This document shows positions 14,622 to 24,200 of a stretch of 27,366 bases of DNA, piece after piece. The stretch spans positions 1-27,366 of the forward strand of contig JAJRTK010000092.1 of NCBI GenBank assembly GCA_024278345.1. The letters are read 5' to 3'. Every line of letters starts with the position of its first letter. Position 1 is the first letter of the stretch. This stretch comes from a bacterium. GTDB lineage: Bacteria > CSSED10-310 > JAJRTK01. The notes beneath the pieces were generated by a model. That model was given only the letters and a program-made list of their open reading frames with translations. It made no database searches and was not told the DNA's origin. The position numbers and the translations under genes are program-made.

Positions 14622-14644
14622 CTTTTCAGACTTTCAGAGGGGGC

Positions 14645-14667
14645 GTGGCGATAGATATTCCCGCCAC
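14645..14667. other. Hairpin in the kinase 5' leader
   Basis: GTGGCG (14645-14650) and CGCCAC (14662-14667) form a perfect 6-bp stem around an 11-nt loop, about 25 nt upstream of the kinase start on the minus strand. There is no T run, so it is more likely a leader structure than a terminator of the upstream gene. Confidence 0.35.
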
Positions 14668-14765
14668 TGCGGCCAGAATGGAGAATCTAGTTGATCCGGT
14701 TGTTTCCCAAGGGCCAACCCCATGGTAACGCAGGCGCCCCAATTCAGTAAAACGCCGATTCTCCG

Positions 14766-17009
14766 TTAGTTGACGTAGCCAAGGCCTTCAAGGGTCTCTT
14801 GTAGTTCCGGATCGAGGGCCACATCGGCTCCTTCTCTCGTCGCTTGCCGGGTGAGGCTCGCCTTGAATCGATGAAGTTGCTGGCGCAAGAGGCTGAGCAT
14901 CGCCGAGCGGGTCCTGGCGATGTTTTGGTGATTTCCCGGGTCAGCGACAGTATCGAAGAGCTCGAAGAGGGGAAGCGCCTTTTTTGATTTCCAGCCATGG
15001 CGGTTGTGGTTGACCACCATGAGATACCTTCCGTCGAAAACGCCTTCTTTCAGGAAACGCCCCCTGTTGAAGAAGTGGATTGCCAGCGCGGGACGAGTCT
15101 TTCCATCGATGACTTCAGCAAGGTTCCTGCCGGGAAGCGAAGGCTGTGCGTCCGCGCCGACGATATCCAGAAGAGTCGGCAACAGATCGAGATGTGTCAC
15201 TGCCGACGTGCTCACTCTAGGAGCAGGTTGACTCCCGGGAAGCCGGAGCATCAATGGCACATGGAGTAGCTCGTGGTAGAAGGAGAAACCGTGCTGGAGC
15301 CCTCCATGTTCCAAAAACTGTTCTCCGTGATCCGCGGTAACGATGACCAGAGTATCTTCCAGTAACCCGAGGAGTCTAAGCTTCTCCATCAACCGCCCAA
15401 ACTGCGCATCCACATAGGCGACCTCGGCCCGGTACATTTGACGGGCTCGATGCAGCTTATCAGGCGGGAACTCCGCGATGCCCGCCGTAGCGAACGCCTG
15501 GAGCTCCCTCGGCAACACCGCCTTGGCATGGGGATCAGCCAGTTGCACCGCCACAACCTGCCTTGGGGGATCGTAGGGAGCATGAGGATCGGTGACGTGG
15601 ACATAGAGATGAAAGGGCCGCCTACCGGTCAGTCGTTCCAGGCGGCGGAGGAGATCGTTGGTCACCCGCTCCGCTCGCTCGTGGAGTCCCGGGCGGTCAT
15701 TGTCTTCCGGATAGTATTTCCAGTCGTCGTAACCCTTCGAGAAGCCGAAATTGGCATGAATGTTTCCGTTCGTGATGACCGCCTCGCTTCGATACCCCAG
15801 GATGGCTAGTATCTGAGCCAGGGTCGGCACGTCCGGGGAGAGGCCTTTGCTTCCCTCCACCGCCTTATGCTCAAGCGGCTGCCTTCCCGTTAGAAGAGAA
15901 GCCACAGAGGGTCGCGTCCAGGGAGTCAGCGCTCGCGCACTGGCAAAAACAAGCGATTCTTTCGCAAAGCGGTCGAAATTGGGAGTCGGAGCGTCAGACG
16001 AACCATAGGCCGCCAGGGCGTCGGCTCGGAGAGTATCGACACAATAAATGAGGATATTAGGCCGTATTTTCTTGACCAGAGGGGTAATTCTGGGAACAAG
16101 GCTTACGGGGCCTTCAAGGTTGAATTGTCTCAGCGTAATCGGTGACGAGGCTCCGGAAATTACGGACAACCAGGCCGGCTCGCCCAAGGCGGGGAGCTCC
16201 ATCTTCGTTTTTCTCAGAACGGACCATTGTACGTCTCGTTTCCAGAGCAGGGTGAAGTCAGCCGAATGAAGCCGAAGATGAATCAGTCCCTGGCCTGGTT
16301 CCGGAGGGCCAGACATCTGGATCTTCCACGACAACAAGAAGGCGGGAAGCCAAGTCTGGACCGTAACCCCGGGCAACAGGGATATCGGTGAGCCAAGAGG
16401 ACCAGAATCCCCAGTCTTGCGGCCATGCGGCGCGGGGTGACCGTCCCTGGGAACAAACCCTTCCACTGCACTCGATGGTCCCGCACTTGAAACCTCATCG
16501 ATGCTCATTGCCAGGAAGCGAAATCGCAATTGCCGCCTCTGGACCCGAGGTGCGAGGCTAAAAAAACTGAAATATAGATGGTTTTCTCCTGGCTCCAAAA
16601 GGTCCCCGGGGATCCTGAACTCCAGCCATCGACCGGGTTCCAGCGGGAGATAGGCTAACTCTCGATCACCCATGAGCGCCTTGAAATAGACCTTCGGAAA
16701 AGCCGCCTCGTTGCTCACTTGGAGGCAAACCCGGAGAGATGACTTTCCGGTGGTGTAGATCCGAACGGCGGAATCGGGTTTCAGCCACACCTGTTTGCCC
16801 TTGCGGTGGTAGCTGGTGCCGAACAGAAACTCCATCCGATCAACCGGTGTCGCGGTCAATTTTTGAGTCAGATCATGGAAGACGAGCTGATCCCGAAGTT
16901 GCAGCAGATCAAGGGCCTGAGCCCAGGCGACGGAACCAGATCCCAACAGTGCGAGAAGCATGACCGTCAAGGCAAAATACCCTGCCCGGGGGGGGGGATT
17001 TCGCTTCAT
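14766..17009 (-). CDS. Exported alkaline-phosphatase-superfamily 'sulfatase' with Thr at the nucleophile position
   Basis: This 747-residue protein has a cleavable signal peptide (to about A30, 'GSVAWAQA'), an N-terminal beta-rich region (about 35-310), then a sulfatase-type catalytic domain (about 315-747). The metal site is visible: D325 and D330 in 'ILIYCVDTLRAD', D560 and H561 in 'VTADHGEQFLEHG', and H583 in 'HELLHVPL'. Classical sulfatases need Cys or Ser in C/S-x-P-x-R, converted to formylglycine. Here the site is T365-R-P-S-V369 in 'TPWTRPSVASLLTG', so it has Thr and no Arg. Thr nucleophiles occur in related phosphotransferases such as LtaS and the phosphoethanolamine transferases. A phosphodiesterase or phosphoryl-group transferase is more likely than a sulfatase. 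Codons 5-8 lie in a C10 tract. GGGAGGGAG precedes ATG 17009. Confidence 0.85.
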   Translation of the reverse strand: MKRNPPPRAGYFALTVMLLALLGSGSVAWAQALDLLQLRDQLVFHDLTQKLTATPVDRMEFLFGTSYHRKGKQVWLKPDSAVRIYTTGKSSLRVCLQVSNEAAFPKVYFKALMGDRELAYLPLEPGRWLEFRIPGDLLEPGENHLYFSFFSLAPRVQRRQLRFRFLAMSIDEVSSAGPSSAVEGFVPRDGHPAPHGRKTGDSGPLGSPISLLPGVTVQTWLPAFLLSWKIQMSGPPEPGQGLIHLRLHSADFTLLWKRDVQWSVLRKTKMELPALGEPAWLSVISGASSPITLRQFNLEGPVSLVPRITPLVKKIRPNILIYCVDTLRADALAAYGSSDAPTPNFDRFAKESLVFASARALTPWTRPSVASLLTGRQPLEHKAVEGSKGLSPDVPTLAQILAILGYRSEAVITNGNIHANFGFSKGYDDWKYYPEDNDRPGLHERAERVTNDLLRRLERLTGRRPFHLYVHVTDPHAPYDPPRQVVAVQLADPHAKAVLPRELQAFATAGIAEFPPDKLHRARQMYRAEVAYVDAQFGRLMEKLRLLGLLEDTLVIVTADHGEQFLEHGGLQHGFSFYHELLHVPLMLRLPGSQPAPRVSTSAVTHLDLLPTLLDIVGADAQPSLPGRNLAEVIDGKTRPALAIHFFNRGRFLKEGVFDGRYLMVVNHNRHGWKSKKALPLFELFDTVADPGNHQNIARTRSAMLSLLRQQLHRFKASLTRQATREGADVALDPELQETLEGLGYVN
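16988..16997 (-). repeat. C10 homopolymer within codons 5-8 of the sulfatase-like gene
   Basis: Ten consecutive C on the minus strand encode Pro-Pro-Pro and the first base of Arg, right after the start codon. At length ten the frame into the signal peptide is open; nine or eleven would destroy it. Confidence 0.9.
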
Positions 17010-17181
17010 GTCGTTGTCTCCCTCCCGGTTCCACTCTCCATGGCCAAGTTCTCCCCGTAGTCACCGACTCTTACAACGCTAGCTAGCACAGGTGTTTCGA
17101 AGTTGGCAATAGGCCGGATCTAACGACCAAAAAAAACGGTGAAATCGGCTGTTTTCCACGTGGCGGGCCGGCGGCCTCGGG

Positions 17182-20100
17182 TCAGGGCCAAGGCATCTTG
17201 TAAAGACCTTCCCCATGGGTTCCCACAAGAAGGGTGTTGGAGTCCAAGGCCGCCAACTTCGTGATCCGGAGCCAGTCCAGATCGATGGCGACCTCCTGCC
17301 AAGTCAGTCCCCCGTCGCTGCTTTTGTAAAGGGCTTGGCCCGGGGATGCCGCGACGAGCTTGGCTGGATTGGTGGGATTCGCCACCACACTGATGAAGAA
17401 AGCAGCGCGGGTTCCGCTCAGTCGCCGGCTCCAGGCCGGAGTTCCGCTGTAGCTCAAAGTACGCGTCATCATGCCTTCGGCGGTTGCCAGGATTTGTCGG
17501 CCCAGGCTTGGAAGTGCCAGAGCCCCGTTCAGGTGGAAGGAAAACCCCGCGGGCTCTCCTGGCAGGTCGATTTCAGAAAAGCTTGTCCCATTTCCTGACA
17601 CCCAGCTCGTCGTATCCGCCGTGATGAGGATCTTCGACTCGTCTGACTCGATCTCGATGTCCAGAGCAATACCTTTGCCCTTGGAATTGAACGTGACGGC
17701 TTGCCAACTGGCTCCGGCATCAGTGCTCTTGTAGATTTTTCCCCCGCTGGCGGTGACGAAGAGACGATCTGGATTCTGGCCCACGACCACATCCCACATG
17801 TGGTTGGTTTGAGGGGGATTCATCTTTTGCCAGGTTGCTCCGGTATCATCGCTCACGTAGAAGCCGCGGCTTCGGCTGGCGGCGTAGATTCTCGTGGCAC
17901 TGGCCTGGGCGATGGCCCGAATGTCGATGGCGAAGCTCTCTCCACTGTCGAAGCCCTGGTTCGCAAAGGTGAAACTGCCTCCACCATCAATAGAACGCTG
18001 CACACCGCCTTCGCCACCGACAAAAATCGTGTTGCCCCTGACGGCCAAGGTCCGGATCACGAAGCTGTCAATTCCCTGCGTTGCCGGCGCCAGACTTTGT
18101 CCAGAATCCGTTGAGGCCCAAACACCGATCCCGTTCAACGCAGCCCAGAGGTTCTGGCCGCTCCCATCCACGGCAAGGTCATTGACCACCGCCTTGATCA
18201 TCACAGGAGTGTAGTTGCCCAGAGTCGGGTCGCCATCGGAGCGGTAGAAACCGGTCCTGGAAGTTCCCACGAAGACAGAGCTTCCTGTGATGGCCACCGA
18301 TTCGACGCCATAGAAATCCCGGTTCAGATTGGACAGCCCCCAGCTCGCGCCTCCATTGTATGTCACATAGAGATCCCCGGAATTCGTTCGAACCGTAGTT
18401 GGTGCTTCTTTGTCATTGAGCCCCACGTAGATGGTGGAAGTCGATCCCGGCTCTTTCCGGATCACCTTGACGTAGCCTGCTTCAGGGAGGGCTCCCAGCC
18501 CCATCTCCCTGGCGGTCCAAGTCGCACCGCCGTCCGCGCTGGAAAAGAGTCCCTGGCCGTCGGTGCCGATCCAGATCTCGCTGCCAATGACTTCCACGGT
18601 ATTGAGATGGAGAGAGCCCAACCCCGTGATGCCCGTCGTGGACCAAGTGGAACAGCCATCGGAGCTCACCAGGAGACCACTTCCGCGAGTGGCGGCATAA
18701 CATCGCCCGCCAGCCCCCACGGGATCGACCTCCAGATCTTCGATCCAGGCGTTCTTTTGGAAACTCCAGGTCAGCCCGCTATCGACGGAACGGAAAAGCC
18801 CGGCCACCGTACCAGCCACCACCAGGTCTCCACCGTCACCAGCCATGGCGGTAACGATGGGTTCATCCAACCCCTCACTGGAGCGCTGCCACGAGATCCC
18901 GCCGTCGATGCTCCGGTAAACCCCGCCGCCGTTGGTCCCGGCAAGCAAAACCCCCGAGTCGGTCCGGTAGATGGCAAGCACCGTTCCGCCAGCCAGAGGT
19001 AAAGCAGTGGTCTGGGCCCTGGCCGTAGGGGCCGAAACCGTCAATAAAAATAAGACCAAGAGTCCCATGGACATGGATCTCCGGGCCTTTTCCGCTCCTC
19101 GCAAGAACCATCCGAAAAGAGCTAGAACCAAGACCAGAGCAATCCATCGAAGAGAAGGAACCGTGTACCCTTCCAGCACCTGGAAGAAGACCTGTTGGGT
19201 GTTGGCTCCGTCATCGAAACTGTAAAACAGATAAGTCTCGCTGCCATCGGTGACCGCCGTTGGAAAAGTCGATGCGCCTCCGCCTTTGACGATTTCCTGA
19301 GCTTTCCAGGTTCCGCCACCGTCGTCACTGATGGCTCGGTAGAGATCTCCGCCAGCATCGGATTGGGGCAACACCGTTTCCGGGCGGACCCAGTACACTT
19401 CCACCCGTTCTCCGCGAATCACAATGGCGGGCCGCCCGGGAGTCGTGTCGGTTTCAAGGGTCTGGGCCGGCGTGTGATCCGAAAGAGGAGCCGGCCGCGA
19501 CCAGGTTAATCCGCTGTCGCTACTTCGGGAATAGAAGACGTTCCGGCCTCTGGTGGTCTGGTACCAGGCCGCGTGGAGCACGTTGTCACTCCCAGCCTCC
19601 AATACGGGAAACATGGCGTTTCCATAGTCTTGTGGAAGGGGCCTCGATACAAATACCTCGTCCAAGAAGCTGATACCCCCGTCCAGGCTGAGCTGAACCT
19701 GGATGTCAAAAGGTGGCTGTCCCCCCTGGGGGAGGCCTAGTGGGTCGGAACGGTAGGCGATGGCCACTCGGCCGTTCGGAAGAATCCGGACACAGGGCAT
19801 GGAAAAATCCAACATCCGGCGTGCGTCGTCCACCACCAGCTCCGGCCCCCAAAATCCAGAAGCCCCGCGGTTGCTACTCCTTCGAATGAAGACGTTTGTA
19901 TGGTTCAGGTTGTCCACTTTGCGGCGGTCGAAATAAGCAACGATCACTGTTGCTCCATCCTGGGATGCCGCAAGACTCTTGACCAAAGACTCTTTCCCGT
20001 CATCGGCGGAGAGAAGCTGTGGCGACTCGAAGCTCAGGCCGCCATCGGTACTCCGCGTGAAGTAGACCTCCATGGTCCCACTGGGATCGGCTTGCCAGGC

Positions 20101-20370
20101 GATGTAGACGTTCTGATCCACGGCGGCGATATAGGGCTCCATGTCCAGAGCCAGGTCACCAATCACCTGAGAAGTCCAGTCCTTTCCCAGATCGGTGCTT
20201 CGGTAGTACGTGATGGTGGCCGCTTCCTTGAGAACCAGGTGGAGGACTCCGTTGGAAAAGGCGGCCCTGGGAGTGCGGGCGTGTCCTGGAGTCGCGGTAA
20301 TCGGGGTTTGCGCAAAAGAAATCGTCGCGGCGAAGGTGGCCCAAAGGTAGAGTGTGGGTTTCCATGTCAT
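17182..20370 (-). CDS. Asp-box (BNR/sialidase-like) exported protein, apparently two proteins fused in frame
   Basis: This 1062-residue protein has two unequal halves. Residues 1-20 are a signal peptide ('TISFAQ'). Residues about 25-400 hold Asp-boxes ('RSTDGGLSF', 'SRSSDSGLTW', 'ISDDGGGTW') of the six-bladed sialidase type. 'VPSLRWIALVLVLALFGWFLRGAEKARR' in two parts (404-417 and 418-431) looks like an IPTL-CTERM sorting tail: P-x-L-x-W, a hydrophobic run, then basic residues. Instead of ending, the frame continues into a second signal-peptide-like segment (433-452, 'LLTVSAPTARAQ'). A second propeller of about ten Asp-boxes ('RSIDGGISW', 'SSADGGATW', 'KSSDGGLTW') follows. Catalytic sialidase residues are not evident, so a binding or structural role is likely. 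AGA at 19080-19078 is one base from TGA. I annotate it as one frame, as the sequence shows. Confidence 0.8.
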   Translation of the reverse strand: MTWKPTLYLWATFAATISFAQTPITATPGHARTPRAAFSNGVLHLVLKEAATITYYRSTDLGKDWTSQVIGDLALDMEPYIAAVDQNVYIAWQADPSGTMEVYFTRSTDGGLSFESPQLLSADDGKESLVKSLAASQDGATVIVAYFDRRKVDNLNHTNVFIRRSSNRGASGFWGPELVVDDARRMLDFSMPCVRILPNGRVAIAYRSDPLGLPQGGQPPFDIQVQLSLDGGISFLDEVFVSRPLPQDYGNAMFPVLEAGSDNVLHAAWYQTTRGRNVFYSRSSDSGLTWSRPAPLSDHTPAQTLETDTTPGRPAIVIRGERVEVYWVRPETVLPQSDAGGDLYRAISDDGGGTWKAQEIVKGGGASTFPTAVTDGSETYLFYSFDDGANTQQVFFQVLEGYTVPSLRWIALVLVLALFGWFLRGAEKARRSMSMGLLVLFLLTVSAPTARAQTTALPLAGGTVLAIYRTDSGVLLAGTNGGGVYRSIDGGISWQRSSEGLDEPIVTAMAGDGGDLVVAGTVAGLFRSVDSGLTWSFQKNAWIEDLEVDPVGAGGRCYAATRGSGLLVSSDGCSTWSTTGITGLGSLHLNTVEVIGSEIWIGTDGQGLFSSADGGATWTAREMGLGALPEAGYVKVIRKEPGSTSTIYVGLNDKEAPTTVRTNSGDLYVTYNGGASWGLSNLNRDFYGVESVAITGSSVFVGTSRTGFYRSDGDPTLGNYTPVMIKAVVNDLAVDGSGQNLWAALNGIGVWASTDSGQSLAPATQGIDSFVIRTLAVRGNTIFVGGEGGVQRSIDGGGSFTFANQGFDSGESFAIDIRAIAQASATRIYAASRSRGFYVSDDTGATWQKMNPPQTNHMWDVVVGQNPDRLFVTASGGKIYKSTDAGASWQAVTFNSKGKGIALDIEIESDESKILITADTTSWVSGNGTSFSEIDLPGEPAGFSFHLNGALALPSLGRQILATAEGMMTRTLSYSGTPAWSRRLSGTRAAFFISVVANPTNPAKLVAASPGQALYKSSDGGLTWQEVAIDLDWLRITKLAALDSNTLLVGTHGEGLYKMPWP

Positions 20371-20451
20371 GGCACCGAATTCCCCTGATCTGTTTTGAGT
20401 CGTCCTAGTCGCCCCAGCCCGAATTGGCGCCGAAGAACGGTTCTCTTGTTG

Positions 20452-21189
20452 TTACCGTGGCTCCGAGCTGCCGTGAAGGAGCGGAGGCAATGGTCCTGAG
20501 AGCAGCAGGCGGAGATCGGGGTCTCCTTCGATCTTCTTTGAAAGCTCTTCGAGTCGCTCTTTTGCGTCGGGAGAGCGCTTTGCCGCATGGAGCAGCCATT
20601 GTCCCGCTCGCCCGACGGCTGGTGCGGAAAGGATGCCCCCCAACAGGGCCGGAGCCTCGATAAGCGAGTAGAGGAACTCGTCAAATCCACTGCTGAAACC
20701 AGAGCCCGCGAAGGTGGATAGATCGATCAGCAGCGCGATGGCGGCGGCAAAGATCGCCTTCGTTTTCAGGGCCAGAGGGAGAAGCTTTTCCCGGGCGAAC
20801 CAATGTTTGAAGCGAACCCAGCGGCTTGCCCCGGAAGCGCGTGATTCGGCCCCGGTCGGAGCGTCATGGTTCTCGTGGGGGAGTTCGACCGCCCGGGCGG
20901 CCCTTTCTTCCAGACGTGCGAAGAGCTGCTCCAGTTTTTCGTCTGCCGCCGCGCCTTCCTGATTTCGGAAATAATGGCGTGCCATTGTTGCCGCGTTCCG
21001 AAATTCTGGATCCTGAAGTGCCTGCTTCGCGTTTTTTGGCTGGTAATTCTCTACCAGATACCGGAGGGCTCCCAAAAGCTTGATCCGTTCGCGTCGCTCT
21101 TTCCCTGTCCGAATCCAGTTGCTGGAAGCACGATCCGCTTCACCAAGAAGAACGCCCAATAAGAAATACTTGATGATTTCGCCGATCAT
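20452..21189 (-). CDS. Hypothetical membrane protein, 245 aa
   Basis: I do not recognise this protein. It begins with a short hydrophobic N-terminus ('IIKYFLLGVLLG'), then a charged helical region (about 25-100) rich in Arg, Glu and Ala that could be a coiled coil. A central hydrophobic pair follows (about 145-165 and 181-200, 'AIFAAAIALLIDLSTFAG' and 'APALLGGILSAPAVG'), then a basic-acidic helical tail. The two hydrophobic segments probably form a membrane hairpin. It is divergent from the kinase-like STAND/TPR gene with only 88 nt between starts, and lies 81 nt upstream of the Asp-box gene on the same strand. Its proximity to the degenerate kinase is the only functional hint. Confidence 0.65.
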   Translation of the reverse strand: MIGEIIKYFLLGVLLGEADRASSNWIRTGKERRERIKLLGALRYLVENYQPKNAKQALQDPEFRNAATMARHYFRNQEGAAADEKLEQLFARLEERAARAVELPHENHDAPTGAESRASGASRWVRFKHWFAREKLLPLALKTKAIFAAAIALLIDLSTFAGSGFSSGFDEFLYSLIEAPALLGGILSAPAVGRAGQWLLHAAKRSPDAKERLEELSKKIEGDPDLRLLLSGPLPPLLHGSSEPR

Positions 21190-21263
21190 GTCATGCTCGC
21201 TTCCGGCAACGATGGGAATCTGATTCGGGGCGCCCGGTTTTTCTCCACGGGCTTCAACTAGGT

Positions 21264-21269
21264 TATACT
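21264..21269 (+). promoter_or_regulatory. -10 box giving a probable leaderless transcript
   Basis: TATACT ends 8 nt before ATG 21278. Transcription from this box would begin about 21276-21277, at or next to the start codon. No Shine-Dalgarno sequence precedes the ATG. The -35 region (TTCTCC at 21241) is poor. Confidence 0.5.
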
Positions 21270-21277
21270 AAGCCTTT

Positions 21278-24200
21278 ATGACCTCTCAACGCCAAGTACT
21301 TCCAACGATTTGGCCCGATCATTTCGCTGATCGTTTCGAGTTGATCGGGACTTTGGGCAGCAGCCTCATCTGTCGTTCCTTCCTTGTTCGCCAGGAGGGC
21401 AGGGGCGAGCGGTTGGTCGCCGAGTGGTATTTCGGGCACCGCACCGGGCTCCCAGAGCGCTGGGACGAGCGGAAGACCCTGAGCCACGAGCGGCTGTTGG
21501 TGCCGTTCTGGATAGGGACCTGCGCCGACGGGAGCTGGCTCGGGGTTCGGCACTGGGCCAGCGAGCTCCTGACGCCTCAGCGAGGGGGCCGGGATCCATC
21601 GGAGTTGGCGCGTTGGCTCGCCCAGGCGGCTCATGCGCTGGCTTATCTCCACAGCCTGAAACGTCTTCACGGTGTGCTCCGGCCCACAAGCCTCTTTTTG
21701 GACGGAGGGGCGAACTTGCTTTTGGCCGTTGGCCCGGAATACCGGGTGGACAAGCTTCCGCCTCCTTCGGCGGCCTCCGCCATGTGGAGCTCGCCGGAGC
21801 GGCTCCAGGGGCAGCCACTCTCCCCTTCCAGCGACCTCTATTCTCTGGGCACGGTTTTTTACCAGCTCGCCACGGGAAAGCCCCCGTTTGGCTCAAGTGG
21901 AGGGGAATTGCTGCGGCAGCAGATCAGCGATTCGATCCGTTCGCCCCTCCTGCTCAATCCCCGGTTGGGCCTTCCCGTCGCTCGAATTTTGGCGAAGTTG
22001 TTGCGCAAGGACCCCGCGGAGCGATTCCACAGGGCGAACGAAGTCATCGAGGCTCTGAACCAGGGTATGAGGACTCATTATCCCACCCACGCGGCTTCGC
22101 CTGTCCGCCGTCGGATCGGGAAGGCGCGATGGCTGGAGCCGGTAGAGGCCACGGGGATGGTGACCCAAGTTCTTGGTGCCTTGTGTAGAGGGGAGAACCA
22201 CCTGGTTCTCGTCGATGCCGAGGCCGGGGCCGGTCGCCATGAGTTTCTCCGGCGGATTCGGGCAAAGTTTCGGGAAGTTTCATGGGCTTGCGGTCTGGCC
22301 GGGCTCTATTCCAGGCCTTTCGCCCCCGTCTTTCAACTGCTGGAGCAGCTTTCTAGCAGACAACCGGATGGAAGATGGGCTTCTTGGAAAGAGAGATTAA
22401 CTTCGGCTTCCGTCGCCACTGGCGCCGCTCGCCGGGAAATGATCGAGGCTGCTCTCGTATCTGTTCACCGCCATGCCCCCTTGGTCTTGCAGATCGATTC
22501 GGCGGAGCTGCTCGATCCGCCGAGCTTAGAGCTTTTATGCCGCCTGCTCGTACGGTCGTCGGCCGGGCTCCTCGTCTTCCTGAGCCAAATCCGGGGAGGC
22601 GACGCGGCGCTGGCGGATAAAGTTCTTGCCCGCCTCGGATCCGTCCCTTTGCACAGGATACGTTTGCCGAGGTTAACTCCAGATCTATCGGCGGAGCTTG
22701 TACGCTCTTCTATCGGACGGGTTTTGCCCTCACTGGAAGCCGCGACCTATCGTTTGGCCGGTGGGAACCCCATGGCGACGCGCCTTGTCTTGGAATTGCT
22801 CGTTGAGACGGGAGAACTTACCGCCGAGGGCGAGGGATGGGAATTCGAGGCGGATGGCCCGGCGTCGGCGCTTTCTTTCGGAGGTCTTGTCCAATCCTTC
22901 CTGAATGCTGGTCCGGAAGGCCAGAAATCTATTCTGCAAGCCCTCGCCTTGTTTGGCCGGCCCGCTACCGCCAGCGAGATTATCCGATTGTCGGGCCTGG
23001 GAGAAGATGGCGCCGATTTGCTTCGACAGCTCGGGGATCTTCGGATCTGTGTGTCGAGAGATGGCCTGTGGCAGTTTGGGGACGAGGAAATTCGGACTCG
23101 CGTCCTGGCGAAACTGGAAGCTCCGCGCCAAATAGAGCTCCACCGCCGAGCGTACAGTCAGCTTCTTGAATCTGGAGCAGCGGACCAGGAGTTGGCTCAT
23201 CACGCCTTGGGATTCGGAGACTACGAACTTGGTGCCCGGCACCTCATGGCGGCTGCGAAGGTGTGGGATGGGCTCTACGAGATCGAGCGTGCTTCCGAGC
23301 TCTACGGCACGGTGCTCCGGGTTTTGGAATCGAGCCCCCTCGTAGGGCGAAAGCTCGAGGCAGCCAGCAAGTTGGGTCATCTTTGTCTGTTGCAGGGGAA
23401 CTTTTCCGCCGCACAGCGTTACATTCGGATGACGCTGGAGCACACGGAGGATGCGCGGGAGCGTCTTGCATGGCTCGAAGAGCTTGGTGATGCACTGCTG
23501 AGGGCCGACGATAACCAGGCCGCCTTGGAGATCTTCGACGAGGCTCTGCCGTTGACCTCGGAGAATCCCAGTGCAAGAGCTCGGATTCTTGCCAACAAGG
23601 GCTGGCTCCTTCTTCTTGTGGGGAAGGAACGGCAGGGAAGCGCTTTGATTTCCGAAGCCTTGGCCATGGTCAGCACCAACGCCTCCCATGAGGTCGTTTC
23701 CATGCGGCATGTTTCCCTGGGTCGCCTTGCTTGGGTCCACGGCGACCTCGAAGAGGCGCTTCACCACTTTTCGAGCGCCGTGGTCATTGCCCGGGAGCAG
23801 GGGATCCTCAAGGACGTGATGACGCAGATGGTCAACCAGGCGATCCTTCACAGGAGCTTGGGTCAGGGGCCACAGGTGGTGGAACTCTGCCATCAAGTTC
23901 TGCGCCTCGCGGAGCAGACCGGTGATCTCTTCGAGGAGGCCCGGGTTCACAATGTCCTGGGAAACCACTACGCCGAGCAGGGGCTTTCCGCCAGAGCGGT
24001 GACCTGTTATCAAAAGGCTCTTGAATCCGCTGAACGGCTTGCCAATGACTCGCTGGCCGCCTCCATCGCCATCAACCTGGCCAACCTCTACAAGGAACAG
24101 GGCCGTTTGGAGAAGAGCCTGACGACGTACGAGGAGGCCTGCAAGCTCGTGGACGAGGTCAAGCATCCTCACCTCATGGCGGAGTTTATGGGGACTTTGT

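Noticed and set aside
17129-17160. Terminator after the Asp-box gene (T8 on the minus strand)
   Set aside because: The T run is real, but the bases before it give only a 4-bp stem with a large loop, so it cannot be supported as an intrinsic terminator.
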